A DNA stretch of 64,000 nt from Collinsella sp. BG-O-102 (GTDB lineage Bacteria > Actinomycetota > Coriobacteriia > Coriobacteriales > Coriobacteriaceae). The notes beneath the pieces are model-generated. The model was given only the letters and a program-made list of their open reading frames with translations. It had not been told where the DNA came from and searched no databases. Positions within the stretch are counted from its first letter, which is position 1, and each line of letters begins with the position of its first letter. The position numbers and the translations under genes were made by a program. The DNA lies in the NCBI RefSeq assembly GCF_023656745.1, contig NZ_JAMOKO010000001.1, positions 1 through 64,000 on the forward strand. The letters run 5' to 3'. This document shows positions 35,365 to 43,975 of the stretch, in pieces.

Positions 35365-36006
35365 ATGGCACTTGAGAAGATTGACATCGACACCCTCGAC
35401 CCGGCGGCGACCATCGTCGTGGCAACCGGCAACGCCCATAAGCTCACCGAGATCGAGGCCATTTTGGGCAAGGTCATGCCCGAGGTGCGCTTTGTGGCGC
35501 TCGGCCAGCTGGGCGATTTTGAGGACCCCGAGGAAAACGGCACGACGTTTTTGGAGAACGCCATCATCAAGGCGCAGGCTGCGGTCGAGGAGACGGGCCT
35601 TATGGCCATCGCCGACGACTCCGGCTTGGTCGTCGATGCGTTGGACGGTGAGCCGGGCGTGTATAGCGCGCGCTATGCGGGCGTGCATGGCGACGATGCC
35701 GCCAACAACGCCAAGCTTCTCGTTAACCTGGAAGGCGTGGCAGACGAGGACCGTACCGCGCGCTTTATGAGCGTCGTCGCGCTTATCGATACGGACGGCC
35801 TGGTCACCTATGGCGAGGGCGCCTGCGAAGGCGTTATCGCGCACGAGGGCCGCGGCGAACACGGTTTTGGCTACGACCCGCTGTTCCTGCCGGTCGATAC
35901 GCCGGGCAAGACCATGGCCGAGCTCACGGCGGACGAGAAGAACGCCATCAGCCATCGTTTCCATGCGCTCGAGCATCTGTCCGCCAAGCTGACGGGCGAG
36001 GAGTAG
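35365..36006 (+). CDS. rdgB: XTP/dITP diphosphatase
   Basis: The 213-residue enzyme of the Ham1/RdgB family removes non-canonical purine nucleotides. It has VVATGNAHKLTEIEAIL at about residue 17, IADDSGLVVDALDGEPGVYS with the catalytic acids, and GFGYDPLFLP with FHALEHL near the end. AAAGGAG is upstream. The first fourteen residues are extra to the core. dtd follows after only three bases, so these two are translated together. Confidence 0.95.
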   Translation: MALEKIDIDTLDPAATIVVATGNAHKLTEIEAILGKVMPEVRFVALGQLGDFEDPEENGTTFLENAIIKAQAAVEETGLMAIADDSGLVVDALDGEPGVYSARYAGVHGDDAANNAKLLVNLEGVADEDRTARFMSVVALIDTDGLVTYGEGACEGVIAHEGRGEHGFGYDPLFLPVDTPGKTMAELTADEKNAISHRFHALEHLSAKLTGEE

Positions 36007-36009
36007 ACC

Positions 36010-36456
36010 GTGCGTGCGGTGGTGCAGCGCGTGCTCAACGCCAGCGTGACAGTCGGCGACGAGTGCGTGGGCCGTATTGGACGCGGCTACCTGGTGCTGC
36101 TGGGCGTGGGCCACGGCGACACACGCGCCGAAGCCGACAAGCTGTGGGGCAAGCTCCGCGGGCTGCGTATCAACGAGGACGAGAACGGCAAGACCAACTT
36201 GGCGCTGGCGGATGTCGACGGCGAGGTGCTCGTGGTGTCGCAGTTCACGCTGTTTGCCGACTGCCGCCACGGCCGCCGTCCGTCGTTTACGGACGCCGGC
36301 GCCCCCGATGTCGCCAACGAGCTCTACGAGTACTTCCTGACGCTTGTGCGCGAGGACGTCGAGCACGTAGCGCATGGCATTTTCGGCGCCGATATGAAAG
36401 TCGATCTTGTCAACGACGGTCCATTCACCATCGTCCTGGACACCGACAACCTTTAG
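36010..36456 (+). CDS. dtd: D-aminoacyl-tRNA deacylase
   Basis: The 148-residue protein begins MRAVVQRVLNASVTV. It carries SQFTLFADCRHGRRPSFTDA, the motif with the active-site Thr, and ends with the usual GPFTIVLDT. It frees D-amino acids (and glycine from tRNA-Ala) from mischarged tRNA. GTG 36010 follows the rdgB stop after three bases. The stop codon is followed at once by a GTTACGCGG hairpin. Confidence 0.95.
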   Translation: MRAVVQRVLNASVTVGDECVGRIGRGYLVLLGVGHGDTRAEADKLWGKLRGLRINEDENGKTNLALADVDGEVLVVSQFTLFADCRHGRRPSFTDAGAPDVANELYEYFLTLVREDVEHVAHGIFGADMKVDLVNDGPFTIVLDTDNL

Positions 36457-36484
36457 GTTACGCGGTTTTACCAAACCGCGTAAC
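36457..36484. repeat. GTTACGCGG palindrome, copy 1
   Basis: GTTACGCGGTTT and AAACCGCGTAAC form a perfect stem with a 4-base loop, starting on the base after the dtd stop. Related palindromes are at 40974 and 41066. Confidence 0.72.
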
Positions 36485-36639
36485 AACTGGTCATGCGAGA
36501 TTGTCGTCTGGTACGTATTTGGGACGGGGCTTATTTAGCTACTTGCGTATGGCGGCAGCAGGGTGCTATAGTATTAGAGTTTTGTCTATCTTAGGGGTAT
36601 TATCCCCTTTTTGAATTGCACCTTCTGGAGGCCCTGTTC

Positions 36640-36936
36640 ATGGAAGAGATGGAAGTCAATCACGTCGACGACATCCACGAGAAGCTGACCGATATGGTGG
36701 GCGATCGCGTCAAGGTTAAGGCCAACATGGGCCGCACCCGCGTCGTCGAGCGCATGGGCACCATCAAGAGCGTCCACCCCGCCGTCTTTATCGTCGAGGT
36801 TGACGAGCGCCGCGGCCGCAAGTCGCGTCAGTCCTACCAGTATATCGATGTCCTCACCGGTCAGGTCGAGCTGTTCGACCCTGAGAGCGGCGAGCATATC
36901 TTTACCCCGCTCGGCAATCAGCTCGAGGAGCATTAA
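36640..36936 (+). CDS. veg: Veg family protein
   Basis: The 98-residue protein has the Veg pattern: IHEKLTDMVGDRVKVKANMG, RTRVVERMGTIKSVHPAVF and SYQYIDVLTGQVELFD. In Bacillus, Veg promotes biofilm formation and its gene lies just before ispE; here ispE starts two bases after the stop, so gene order supports the name. ATG 36640 has TGGAGG eight bases upstream. An upstream in-frame TTG has no site. An acidic tail of about 15 residues is extra. Confidence 0.87.
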   Translation: MEEMEVNHVDDIHEKLTDMVGDRVKVKANMGRTRVVERMGTIKSVHPAVFIVEVDERRGRKSRQSYQYIDVLTGQVELFDPESGEHIFTPLGNQLEEH

Positions 36937-36938
36937 CG

Positions 36939-37835
36939 GTGACCGATCGGTCCCTGACTCTTTCCGCGCCGGCAAAGATTAACCTCTACCTGGGGGTTCA
37001 TACCGAGCGCGATGACCGCGGCTACCACAGGGTCGATTCCCTGATGGCGGCCGTCGGTCTTTCCGATACCGTGACGGTCACGCCGGCGCAGGCGCTGACC
37101 GTCCAGACGGTTCCAGCATCAGATTTTCCCATGCAAAAGAATACGGCGTATCGGGCTGCGGTTGCTATGGCCGAGCATTATGGTCGCGAGGCAAACATCC
37201 GCGTGACGATTGAGAAGCGCATTCCATTGTGCGCCGGCTTGGGCGGCCCCTCGACGGATGCGGCCGCGGTCATTGTCGCCTTGGCGGAGCTCTGGGGCAT
37301 TGATCGCACCGACCCAGCGCTCGACGACATTGCGCGGGGCATTGGTGCTGACGTCCCGTTCTTTTTGCACGCGAGTCCTGCGTTCTACGTAGGTGGGGGA
37401 GACGTGCTGGCAACTGAGTACCCCGCGCTGCCCGTGACGCCCGTCGTGCTGGTTAAGCCGCGCGAGGCGAGCGTTTCGACAATTGAGGCCTATCGACGTT
37501 TTGACGAGGCCCCGGTGCCTGCGGACAAGCCCGGCGCGATAGCTTCTGCCTTGCGTGCTGGTGATGCCGAGACGGCATATGCGCTCATCCATAACAACTT
37601 GGGTGTCATTTCCGCACAGATGGAGCCGCAGATTCAAACGGTTCTCGATTGGCTGCGTAAACAGGACGGAACCGTTGCTGTAGATGTGTGCGGATCGGGT
37701 GCCTGCTCGTTTGCCATTTGCGACACCGCCGCCACGGCCGAAAGGCTTGCCGACGCTGCCCAGCAAAACGGCTGGTGGGCCTGCACGACGGAGCTCATTC
37801 CCAACACGGTTCGCGTCGAAGTGCCAAAGAAATAA
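36939..37835 (+). CDS. ispE: 4-diphosphocytidyl-2-C-methyl-D-erythritol kinase
   Basis: The 298-residue GHMP kinase acts in the MEP isoprenoid pathway. It has SAPAKINLYLGV, RVDSLMAAVGL, and the ATP loop PLCAGLGGPSTDAAA, then GADVPFFLH and a C-terminal GSGACSFAIC. GTG 36939 lies two bases after veg; its ribosome site GAGGAGC is inside veg. ispD and ispF are at 57.6-58.8 kb in this window, so most of the pathway's middle steps are encoded here. Confidence 0.94.
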   Translation: MTDRSLTLSAPAKINLYLGVHTERDDRGYHRVDSLMAAVGLSDTVTVTPAQALTVQTVPASDFPMQKNTAYRAAVAMAEHYGREANIRVTIEKRIPLCAGLGGPSTDAAAVIVALAELWGIDRTDPALDDIARGIGADVPFFLHASPAFYVGGGDVLATEYPALPVTPVVLVKPREASVSTIEAYRRFDEAPVPADKPGAIASALRAGDAETAYALIHNNLGVISAQMEPQIQTVLDWLRKQDGTVAVDVCGSGACSFAICDTAATAERLADAAQQNGWWACTTELIPNTVRVEVPKK

Positions 37836-37884
37836 AAATTTCTCTAGCATGCGGCGAAAATCTTTGTTACTATAGTCGAGCTAA

Positions 37885-37961
37885 CGGGTTGTGGCTCAGT
37901 TTGGTAGAGCACTGCGTTCGGGACGCAGGGGTCGCTGGTTCAAATCCAGTCAACCCGACCA
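37885..37961 (+). tRNA. tRNA-Pro (anticodon CGG)
   Basis: Acceptor CGGGTTG pairs with CAACCCG, with A and then CCA encoded. The anticodon stem CTGCG/CGCAG encloses TTCGGGA, giving anticodon CGG. The T arm is GCTGG-TTCAAAT-CCAGT. TACTAT at 37868-37873 is a plausible -10. A terminator follows within a dozen bases. Confidence 0.96.
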
Positions 37962-37972
37962 GAGCATGAGGA

Positions 37973-38000
37973 GGGACCGCTTCTTGCGGTCCCTTTTTTT
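37973..38000 (+). terminator. terminator of tRNA-Pro
   Basis: GGGACCGC and GCGGTCCC form a perfect stem with loop TTCTT, followed by seven T. Confidence 0.9.
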
Positions 38001-38073
38001 AGCTATTGTTGTGATACCGCGATACCCGCGGTATACTCATTCGAGCTTGTCTCGCTGTATTGTGGAGGTCTAC

Positions 38074-38349
38074 ATGTTTGGACTGAGGGCTCCTGAGCTC
38101 ATCATTATTCTCGTCGTTGTCCTGATTATCTTCGGGCCCAAGAACCTGCCGAAGCTCGGCAAGTCCCTCGGCTCTACCGTCAAGAATATCCGCGAGGGTA
38201 TGGAGGGCGACGATAAGGCCGAGACCAAGCAGGCCGAGGAGGTCGTGGTCGAGCAGTCCGAGGAGGACAAGGAGATCGCTGAGCTCGAGGCCAAGCTCGC
38301 TGCTGCCAAGAAGAAGCAGGCAGAGGACAGCGACGCGGACGCAGAGTAG
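38074..38349 (+). CDS. tatA: twin-arginine translocase TatA/E-type protein
   Basis: The 91-residue protein has an N-terminal helix (residues 7-22, PELIIILVVVLIIFGPKNLP) followed by LGKSLGSTVKNIREGM, the amphipathic helix of TatA. The acidic/basic C-terminus is a low-complexity coil. It would form the pore part of the Tat export system. TatC and other Tat genes are not in the window. GGAGG lies before the ATG, and a terminator follows. Confidence 0.92.
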   Translation: MFGLRAPELIIILVVVLIIFGPKNLPKLGKSLGSTVKNIREGMEGDDKAETKQAEEVVVEQSEEDKEIAELEAKLAAAKKKQAEDSDADAE

Positions 38350-38374
38350 TCCCATCCCTTTGGGGTGAGCACCT

Positions 38375-38407
38375 GACCGGCTTGCCCGCAGGCTAGCCGG
38401 TCTTTTT
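38375..38407 (+). terminator. terminator of tatA
   Basis: GACCGGCTTG pairs with AGCCGGTC around a short loop, followed by TTTTT. Confidence 0.75.
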
Positions 38408-38455
38408 CGTTTTGTTGACAGTTGATTGTTTGATCAGAGTTGGGGAGATATCCGT

Positions 38456-38926
38456 ATGGACGCAAGCCAGATCGTACTGACCGCTGAGGGCCGCCAGAAG
38501 CTCGTCGAGGAGCTCGCTTGGCGTGAGGGCGATTACGCCAAGGAGATCGTCGAGGACATCAAGGAAGCCCGCGCGTTCGGCGACCTTTCGGAGAACTCCG
38601 AGTACGACGCCGCTAAGGACAAGCAGGCCCAGAACGCCGCTCGTATTGCCGAGATCCAGGCCGTCCTCGCCAACGCTCAGGTTGCTGCCACCACGGGCGA
38701 CCTGACCGTCTCCATCGGTTCCACCGTTTCGCTGATTGATCCCAACGGCGAGGTCATGGAAGTCACGCTCGTCGGTACCACCGAGACCAACTCGCTCGAG
38801 CACAAGATTTCCAACGAGTCTCCGGTCGGTCACGCCATCATTGGTCACGGCGAGGGCGACTCCGTCGAGGTCGTTACGCCTTCCGGCAAGACTCGCGTCT
38901 ACACCATCGCCAAGATCGCACGCTAG
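38456..38926 (+). CDS. greA: transcription elongation factor GreA
   Basis: The 156-residue factor has an N-terminal coiled coil (about 1-75) with AEGRQKLVEELAWREGDYA and the tip residues DLSENSEYDAAKDKQ, whose acids stimulate RNA polymerase cleavage. The C-terminal domain includes SPVGHAIIGHGEGDSVEV. ATG 38456 is used because GGGGAG lies just upstream; an in-frame ATG at 38426 does not have one. TTGACA at 38415 could be a -35 but no good -10 follows. It precedes lysS, with a terminator between. Confidence 0.95.
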   Translation: MDASQIVLTAEGRQKLVEELAWREGDYAKEIVEDIKEARAFGDLSENSEYDAAKDKQAQNAARIAEIQAVLANAQVAATTGDLTVSIGSTVSLIDPNGEVMEVTLVGTTETNSLEHKISNESPVGHAIIGHGEGDSVEVVTPSGKTRVYTIAKIAR

Positions 38927-38954
38927 ACCACGGTCCCGCGTAAAGGTATGTTTT

Positions 38955-38988
38955 CGCTCCCTGGGACCGAATCCTGGGGAGCGTTTTA
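38955..38988 (+). terminator. terminator of greA
   Basis: CGCTCCC and GGGAGCG form a 7-base stem, followed by TTTTAG, between greA and lysS. Confidence 0.65.
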
Positions 38989-39005
38989 GTTTGAGGAGCT
39001 AACTT

Positions 39006-40970
39006 ATGGCAGAGAACCAGAACGCCGCCGATCAGGCATCGACGCTCAACGACGAGCGCGCCACCCGCCTGGCCAAGCGCGCCGCCCTGTTCGAGGCGGG
39101 CCAGAACCCCTATCCCGAGCACTCTGAGCTTGAGGACTACGTCGCCGATATCGAGGCTAAGTACGCCGAGCTTGCCGATGGCGAGGACACCGAGGACATC
39201 GTGAAGATCGCTGGCCGTGTGGTCGCCAAGCGCGGTCAGGGCAAGATCATGTTCATCGTCGTGCGCGATGCGACTGCCGAGATTCAGCTGTTCTGCCGCA
39301 TCAACGACATGGACGAGGCTGCCTGGAGTACGCTCAAGGCCCTCGACCTGGGCGACATCCTGGGCGTGACCGGCGTGGTCGTGCGCACCCAGCGTGGCCA
39401 GCTTTCCGTTGCCCCTAAGAGCGCGACCCTGCTTGCCAAGGCCGTTCGTCCGCTGCCCGAGAAGTTCCACGGTCTTTCCGACAAGGAGACCCGCTATCGC
39501 CAGCGCTATGTCGACCTGATCGCCAACGACGACGTTCGCGAGACCTTCCGTAAGCGTTCGCAGATTCTCTCCACCTTCCGTCGCTTTATGGAGTCCGACG
39601 GCTACATGGAGGTCGAGACCCCCATCCTGCAGACCATCCAAGGCGGCGCTACTGCCAAGCCGTTCATTACCCACTTCAACGCGCTCGATCAGGAGTGCTA
39701 CCTGCGTATTGCCACCGAGCTGCACCTCAAGCGCTGCATCGTCGGTGGTTTTGAGCGCGTGTTCGAGATCGGCCGCATCTTCCGTAACGAGGGCATGGAC
39801 CTTACCCACAACCCCGAGTTCACCACGATGGAGGCCTACCGTGCCTTCTCCGACCTCGAGGGCATGAAGGCACTCGCCCAGGGCGTCATTAAGGCGGCTA
39901 ACAAGGCCATCGGCAACCCCGAGGTCATCGAGTACCAGGGCCAGACCATCGACCTTTCTGGTGAGTGGGCCAGCCGTCCCATGACCGACATCGTCTCCGA
40001 TGTGCTCGGCAAGCAGGTCACCATCGACACGCCGGTCGAGGAGCTTGCTTCCGCCGCGCGCGAGAAGGGCCTGGAGATTAAGCCCGAGTGGACCGCCGGC
40101 AAGATTATCGCCGAGATCTACGATGAGCTGGGCGAGGACACCATCGTCAACCCGACCTTCGTGTGCGATTACCCCATCGAGGTCAGCCCGCTTGCCAAGC
40201 GTTTTGAGGACGACCCGCGCCTGACGCACCGCTTTGAGCTGGTTATTGCCGGCCACGAGTACGCCAACGCGTTCTCCGAGCTCAACGACCCGGTCGACCA
40301 GGCCGAGCGCTTTGCCGCCCAGATGGCCGAGAAGGCCGGCGGCGACGATGAGGCCATGGAGTATGACGAGGACTACGTGCGCGCCCTCGAGTACGGTATG
40401 CCTCCCGCGGGCGGTATTGGCATTGGTATCGACCGCGTGGTCATGCTGCTTACCAACCAGGCTTCTATCCGCGACGTGCTGCTGTTCCCGCACATGAAGC
40501 CCGAGAAGGGTTTCCAGTCCGGTGCCGCTGCCGCCAAGGCTGCCGAGGCCGGCAACGCCGCGAACCCATTCGTTAAGTCGCTTAAGCCCACGCTCGATTA
40601 CTCCAAGATCGCCGTTGAGCCGCTGTTTGAGGAGTTCGTCGACTTTGATACCTTCTCCAAGAGCGACTTCCGCGCTGTGAAGGTCAAGGCATGCGAGGCC
40701 GTCAAGAAGTCCAAGAAGCTGCTGAACTTTACGCTCGACGACGGCACCGGCACCGACCGCACCATCCTCTCCGGTATTCACGCTTATTACGAGCCCGAGG
40801 ACCTGGTTGGCAAGACCTTGCTCGCCATCACCAACCTGCCTCCGCGCAAGATGATGGGTATTCCCAGCTGCGGCATGCTGATCAGCGCTGTCCACGAGGA
40901 GGAGGGCGAGGAGCGCCTCAACCTGATCCAGCTCGACGCCTCCATCCCCGCCGGCGCAAAGATGTACTAA
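39006..40970 (+). CDS. lysS: lysyl-tRNA synthetase (class II) with C-terminal tRNA-binding domain
   Basis: The first 500 residues are a normal class II LysRS. The OB anticodon-binding domain is at about 60-160. Motif 2 is FEIGRIFRNEGMDLTHNPEF, and motif 3 is GGIGIGIDRVVMLL. The last 120 residues (about 535-654) match the Trbp111/EMAP-type tRNA-binding domain found at the C-terminus of MetRS: FSKSDFRAVKVKACEAVKKS, GIHAYYEPEDLVGKTLLA and PPRKMMGIPSCGMLISA. Total length 654 against about 490-510 usually. The linker is Ala-rich. The fusion should raise general tRNA affinity. Confidence 0.95.
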   Translation: MAENQNAADQASTLNDERATRLAKRAALFEAGQNPYPEHSELEDYVADIEAKYAELADGEDTEDIVKIAGRVVAKRGQGKIMFIVVRDATAEIQLFCRINDMDEAAWSTLKALDLGDILGVTGVVVRTQRGQLSVAPKSATLLAKAVRPLPEKFHGLSDKETRYRQRYVDLIANDDVRETFRKRSQILSTFRRFMESDGYMEVETPILQTIQGGATAKPFITHFNALDQECYLRIATELHLKRCIVGGFERVFEIGRIFRNEGMDLTHNPEFTTMEAYRAFSDLEGMKALAQGVIKAANKAIGNPEVIEYQGQTIDLSGEWASRPMTDIVSDVLGKQVTIDTPVEELASAAREKGLEIKPEWTAGKIIAEIYDELGEDTIVNPTFVCDYPIEVSPLAKRFEDDPRLTHRFELVIAGHEYANAFSELNDPVDQAERFAAQMAEKAGGDDEAMEYDEDYVRALEYGMPPAGGIGIGIDRVVMLLTNQASIRDVLLFPHMKPEKGFQSGAAAAKAAEAGNAANPFVKSLKPTLDYSKIAVEPLFEEFVDFDTFSKSDFRAVKVKACEAVKKSKKLLNFTLDDGTGTDRTILSGIHAYYEPEDLVGKTLLAITNLPPRKMMGIPSCGMLISAVHEEEGEERLNLIQLDASIPAGAKMY

Positions 40971-40973
40971 CTT

Positions 40974-41000
40974 GTTACGCGGTTCTACGAACCGCGTAAC
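40974..41000. repeat. GTTACGCGG palindrome, copy 2
   Basis: GTTACGCGGTTC and GAACCGCGTAAC pair exactly around TAC, three bases after the lysS stop. The following 75 bases are a diverged copy of those after copy 3. Confidence 0.72.
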
Positions 41001-41065
41001 GGCTCGACGCTGCGCGGGCCGCATTTGGACAATCTGACGTTCAACTTCAAGGGCGCGACCTAGGT

Positions 41066-41095
41066 GGTTACGCGGGTTTGCCAACCCGCGTAACC
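41066..41095. repeat. GTTACGCGG palindrome, copy 3
   Basis: GGTTACGCGGGTT and AACCCGCGTAACC pair exactly around a 4-base loop. GACGCTGCGCG and GACAAT-TG bases follow at matching offsets to copy 2, so the pair looks like a degenerate tandem duplication of about 92 bases. Confidence 0.7.
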
Positions 41096-41136
41096 AGTTG
41101 ACGCTGCGCGCCGCCCAGGGCGACAATTTGTCATTC

Positions 41137-41178
41137 AAAAGGCAAGGCATGACCAGAAGGTCTATGCCTTGCCTTTTT
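41137..41178 (+). terminator. intrinsic terminator after lysS
   Basis: AAAAGGCAAGGCAT at 41137-41150 pairs with ATGCCTTGCCTTTT at 41164-41177 with an inner ACC/GGT, then a T-run. The rest of the gap to 41399 shows only TTGACA at 41243-41248 as a possible -35 element. Confidence 0.85.
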
Positions 41179-41399
41179 CATGCCAACTTGTTCGCCCTGG
41201 ACGTCGCTCGCTGTCCGTCCTCTACCTGCGGCGTTGACTTGGTTGACACTTAGAACATCGATGTAGTCATTGGGGACGTTCTTAAACGACTGCCCAACGG
41301 CTGTTGAGCACATGGCTCGCATGACAGTCGTCTCTTTTATGTTTCCTTTAGCCGTTGCTGCCTAGGATGGGGGTTAGTCGGTAGGAAGGGAGCGTCTAT

Positions 41400-42968
41400 A
41401 TGGACGACGCGAGCGAGCGTTCAATCGAAGAGGACATGCTCGATCAGTTCAATTACTTTGATGATGAGGACGAGGAGCTGATCGACCGTCGCGAGCCAGC
41501 GCCGCTTGATTCCTTTGATCTGGTCGATGAAGAGACTGATGAGGTTGAGGACGAATCAACGGAGCCCCCACAGCCTTCGCGCCTTGACTCGCTGCTTTCG
41601 AGAGCCCCCATGCACCACGGCGTTCGTGCCGGCGCGCTCCATATGAAAACTGACTGGCACCAGATCGTGACGGCAGGCGATGAGCTTGCCGTCGATGCGC
41701 CGCTCACCGATAAATCATCCATCATCTGCCGCACCGGCATGCTTATGCTGGCAAGCGGAACGGGTGCCTGGCGCGTGCGCGATACCATGAATCGTGTTGC
41801 CGCCGTACTCGGTGTCACCATCCACGTTGACTTAAGTCTTCTGTCGTTTGAGTGCACCTGCATCGAAGATGGCCACTGCTTTAACGAGGTTGTCAGCCTG
41901 CCCACAACGGGAGTCAATACCCATCGCATTTGGATGATGGAGAGCTTCTTAAAGGAAATCGAGACGTATGGGCGCCGGTTTACCGTGCACGAATACCACG
42001 AGATGCTCAAGACCGTTGAGAGTTCAAAACCCGATTACTCTCCCTGGCAACAGGGCCTTGCGGCAGCTTGTGCTTGCGGCGCCTTCGTCTTTTTGCTCGG
42101 CGGCGGCCCTATCGAGATGGCCTGCGCGTTTGTGGGCGCGGGTGTCGGCAACTTTGCCCGCTCCCATATTCTCAAGCAAGGCCTTGGTCAGTTCAGCGCG
42201 CTGACGACCGGCGTTGCGCTCGCTTGCGTTTCGTATCTGCTGGCATTGCTCGGCCTTGGCCAGGTCATACCGGGGGCAATGTCGCACCAAGAAGGCTATA
42301 TCGGCGCCATGCTCTTTGTGATTCCCGGCTTTCCGCTCATTACGGCGGGCCTCGACATCGCCAAGCTCGACATGCGAAGCGGTATCGAGCGCCTTTCATA
42401 TGCCGTATCGATTATTGTGATGGCGACCCTCGTAGGTTGGATGGTTGCCGAGTGTGTTGGCCTGGCGCCGGACGACTTTGCCCCACTGGGCCTTTCGCCG
42501 CTTGCCCTTACGCTCCTGCGCGTGGTGATGAGCTTCGTTGGCGTATTCGGCTTCTCGGTGATGTTCAACAGCCCGGTAAAGATGGCCGCGGCAGCTGGGT
42601 TGATCGGCGCCGTGTCCAATACCCTGCGTCTGACCCTTGTCGATGCGCCGACGATGATTCCCTTCCTGGGCCTCAGCACGGGAATGCCTCCCGAGGCAGC
42701 AGCGTTTATCGGCGCGCTGGTATCGGGGCTGCTCGCAAGCTTGGCTGAAGTCAAGCTCACCTACCCGCGCATCGCCCTCACGGTGCCTTCGATTGTCATT
42801 ATGGTGCCGGGCTTGTATCTGTATCGCTCGATGTATTACATGTGCACCTTCGACACGGTCAATATGCTCGGCTGGTTTGTGCGCGCAGTGCTCATCGTAG
42901 CGTTTCTGCCCGTTGGACTGGGTGTGGCGCGTACGCTCACCGACCCTCGCTGGCGCCACACCAGCTAA
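41400..42968 (+). CDS. threonine/serine exporter family membrane protein (ThrE-like)
   Basis: The 522-residue protein has an acidic N-terminus (about 1-65). A DUF1212/ThrE-type cytoplasmic domain follows, with ICRTGMLMLASGTGAWRVRD and about ten helices from residue 220 to the end. Within that, residues 370-500 form the ThrE_2 part. The DUF1212 region is related to peptidases in C. glutamicum ThrE, which exports threonine and serine. AAGGGAG precedes the ATG. It is transcribed alone. Confidence 0.87.
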   Translation: MDDASERSIEEDMLDQFNYFDDEDEELIDRREPAPLDSFDLVDEETDEVEDESTEPPQPSRLDSLLSRAPMHHGVRAGALHMKTDWHQIVTAGDELAVDAPLTDKSSIICRTGMLMLASGTGAWRVRDTMNRVAAVLGVTIHVDLSLLSFECTCIEDGHCFNEVVSLPTTGVNTHRIWMMESFLKEIETYGRRFTVHEYHEMLKTVESSKPDYSPWQQGLAAACACGAFVFLLGGGPIEMACAFVGAGVGNFARSHILKQGLGQFSALTTGVALACVSYLLALLGLGQVIPGAMSHQEGYIGAMLFVIPGFPLITAGLDIAKLDMRSGIERLSYAVSIIVMATLVGWMVAECVGLAPDDFAPLGLSPLALTLLRVVMSFVGVFGFSVMFNSPVKMAAAAGLIGAVSNTLRLTLVDAPTMIPFLGLSTGMPPEAAAFIGALVSGLLASLAEVKLTYPRIALTVPSIVIMVPGLYLYRSMYYMCTFDTVNMLGWFVRAVLIVAFLPVGLGVARTLTDPRWRHTS

Positions 42969-43002
42969 TTGGTACAAGGGGGACAGGTTACTTTGCACCA
43001 AA
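42969..43002 (+). repeat. GGGACAGG-loop hairpin repeat, copy 6
   Basis: TTGGTACAAG and CTTTGCACCAA pair imperfectly around GGGGACAGGTTA, immediately after the ThrE-like stop. A GTTGCGGTG palindrome begins two bases later, so two repeat types abut. Confidence 0.7.
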
Positions 43003-43004
43003 TG

Positions 43005-43071
43005 AGTTGCGGTGAAATAGGGACTGAATTGCTGCTTAAAGGGTCAAAACAGTCCGTATTCCACCGCAACT
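43005..43071. repeat. 67-bp palindromic repeat (GTTGCGGTG family), copy 2
   Basis: It has the same ends as 15396-15462 (AGTTGCGGTGAAATAG and ATTCCACCGCAACT) and the same 67-base length, with a different centre. Confidence 0.72.
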
Positions 43072-43186
43072 TATGGGGTCGGGGGATTATCGGTGCCCTG
43101 CATCTTCATAAACTCAACGCTTACGAAGCGCATGCGTTTCGTGCTAGGCTGGTTCCACCACATAAGTAGTCGCAGACGCGCGTACC

Positions 43187-43238
43187 ACGGGCGGGCGAGA
43201 TGAAGTTCCAACAGCTCCATCTTGCCCGCCCGTTTTTG
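43187..43238 (+). terminator. strong terminator or attenuator 44 bases before the DUF2798 gene
   Basis: ACGGGCGGGCGAGATG and CATCTTGCCCGCCCGT pair almost perfectly around a loop of about 15 bases, followed by TTTTT. It separates the repeats from the next gene, or may control that gene if transcription starts upstream. Confidence 0.8.
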
Positions 43239-43281
43239 TTGCGTGGCGCCGCGGTACAACACAGAGAGGAATCTGCCCTTT

Positions 43282-43830
43282 ATGCCTATCAACAAACGAG
43301 AGAGCCTGCTGTTCACCTTTATCATGTGCTTTTGCATGGTGCTCTGGATGAGCATCTACAACGTTGCCCTGCAGCACGGGGCCATCAACGGCGAGGTCGT
43401 TGCCACTGCGTGGCTCGGCTTCCCCGTTGCCTACATTTTTGCCATGTGCTGCGACTGGTTCGTCGCCAGCCCGCTCGCCAAGGGTTTCGCCTTTAAGTAC
43501 TTGGTCACGCCGGGCAAGAGCTCGCCACTTGCCATGACGCTCGCCGTCAGCTCCTGCATGGTCGTTCCCATGGTCATCATCATGTCGCTGTACGGTGCCT
43601 GTGAGGGTCTGACGCACATGCCCGGCGGCATCCTTGCGAACCTGTATTCCGTGCCCGCGATCTGGATGATCAACATCCCGCATAATTTTGTGATGGCGCT
43701 GCCGTGGAACCTTTTGGTAGCCGGTCCGATTTCCCGCTTCGTCTTCCGTCGCGCCTTCCCTGTGGGGACGGTTTTCGAGGAGGAGCATGCCGAGCTCTTG
43801 GAGCAGGCTATGGCTCCTGAGTGCGAGTAG
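43282..43830 (+). CDS. DUF2798 domain membrane protein
   Basis: The 182-residue protein has four membrane helices as two helix pairs (about 8-28, 45-65, 88-108, 128-150), each pair resembling DUF2798. LVTPGKSS sits between the pairs, and internal repeats MCFCMVLWMSIYNVAL and VSSCMVVPMVIIMSLYG are similar. AGAGAGGA precedes the ATG at rather long spacing. A strong terminator-like hairpin lies just upstream, which may indicate attenuation. Function of DUF2798 proteins is unknown. Confidence 0.78.
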   Translation: MPINKRESLLFTFIMCFCMVLWMSIYNVALQHGAINGEVVATAWLGFPVAYIFAMCCDWFVASPLAKGFAFKYLVTPGKSSPLAMTLAVSSCMVVPMVIIMSLYGACEGLTHMPGGILANLYSVPAIWMINIPHNFVMALPWNLLVAGPISRFVFRRAFPVGTVFEEEHAELLEQAMAPECE

Positions 43831-43975
43831 CTCGCTTAGGGATCTGCTGAGCGCGGGCGACTTGCTTGGTTGGAGCCCAAAGCGTGGATAGCTCTCTCGG
43901 CGACATCGCGGGCGTGAGCGGTGCGCATGACCGGAGGGCCCGTGCTGCTCCGTTGCCCGACGTGCTAGCGCGCAG

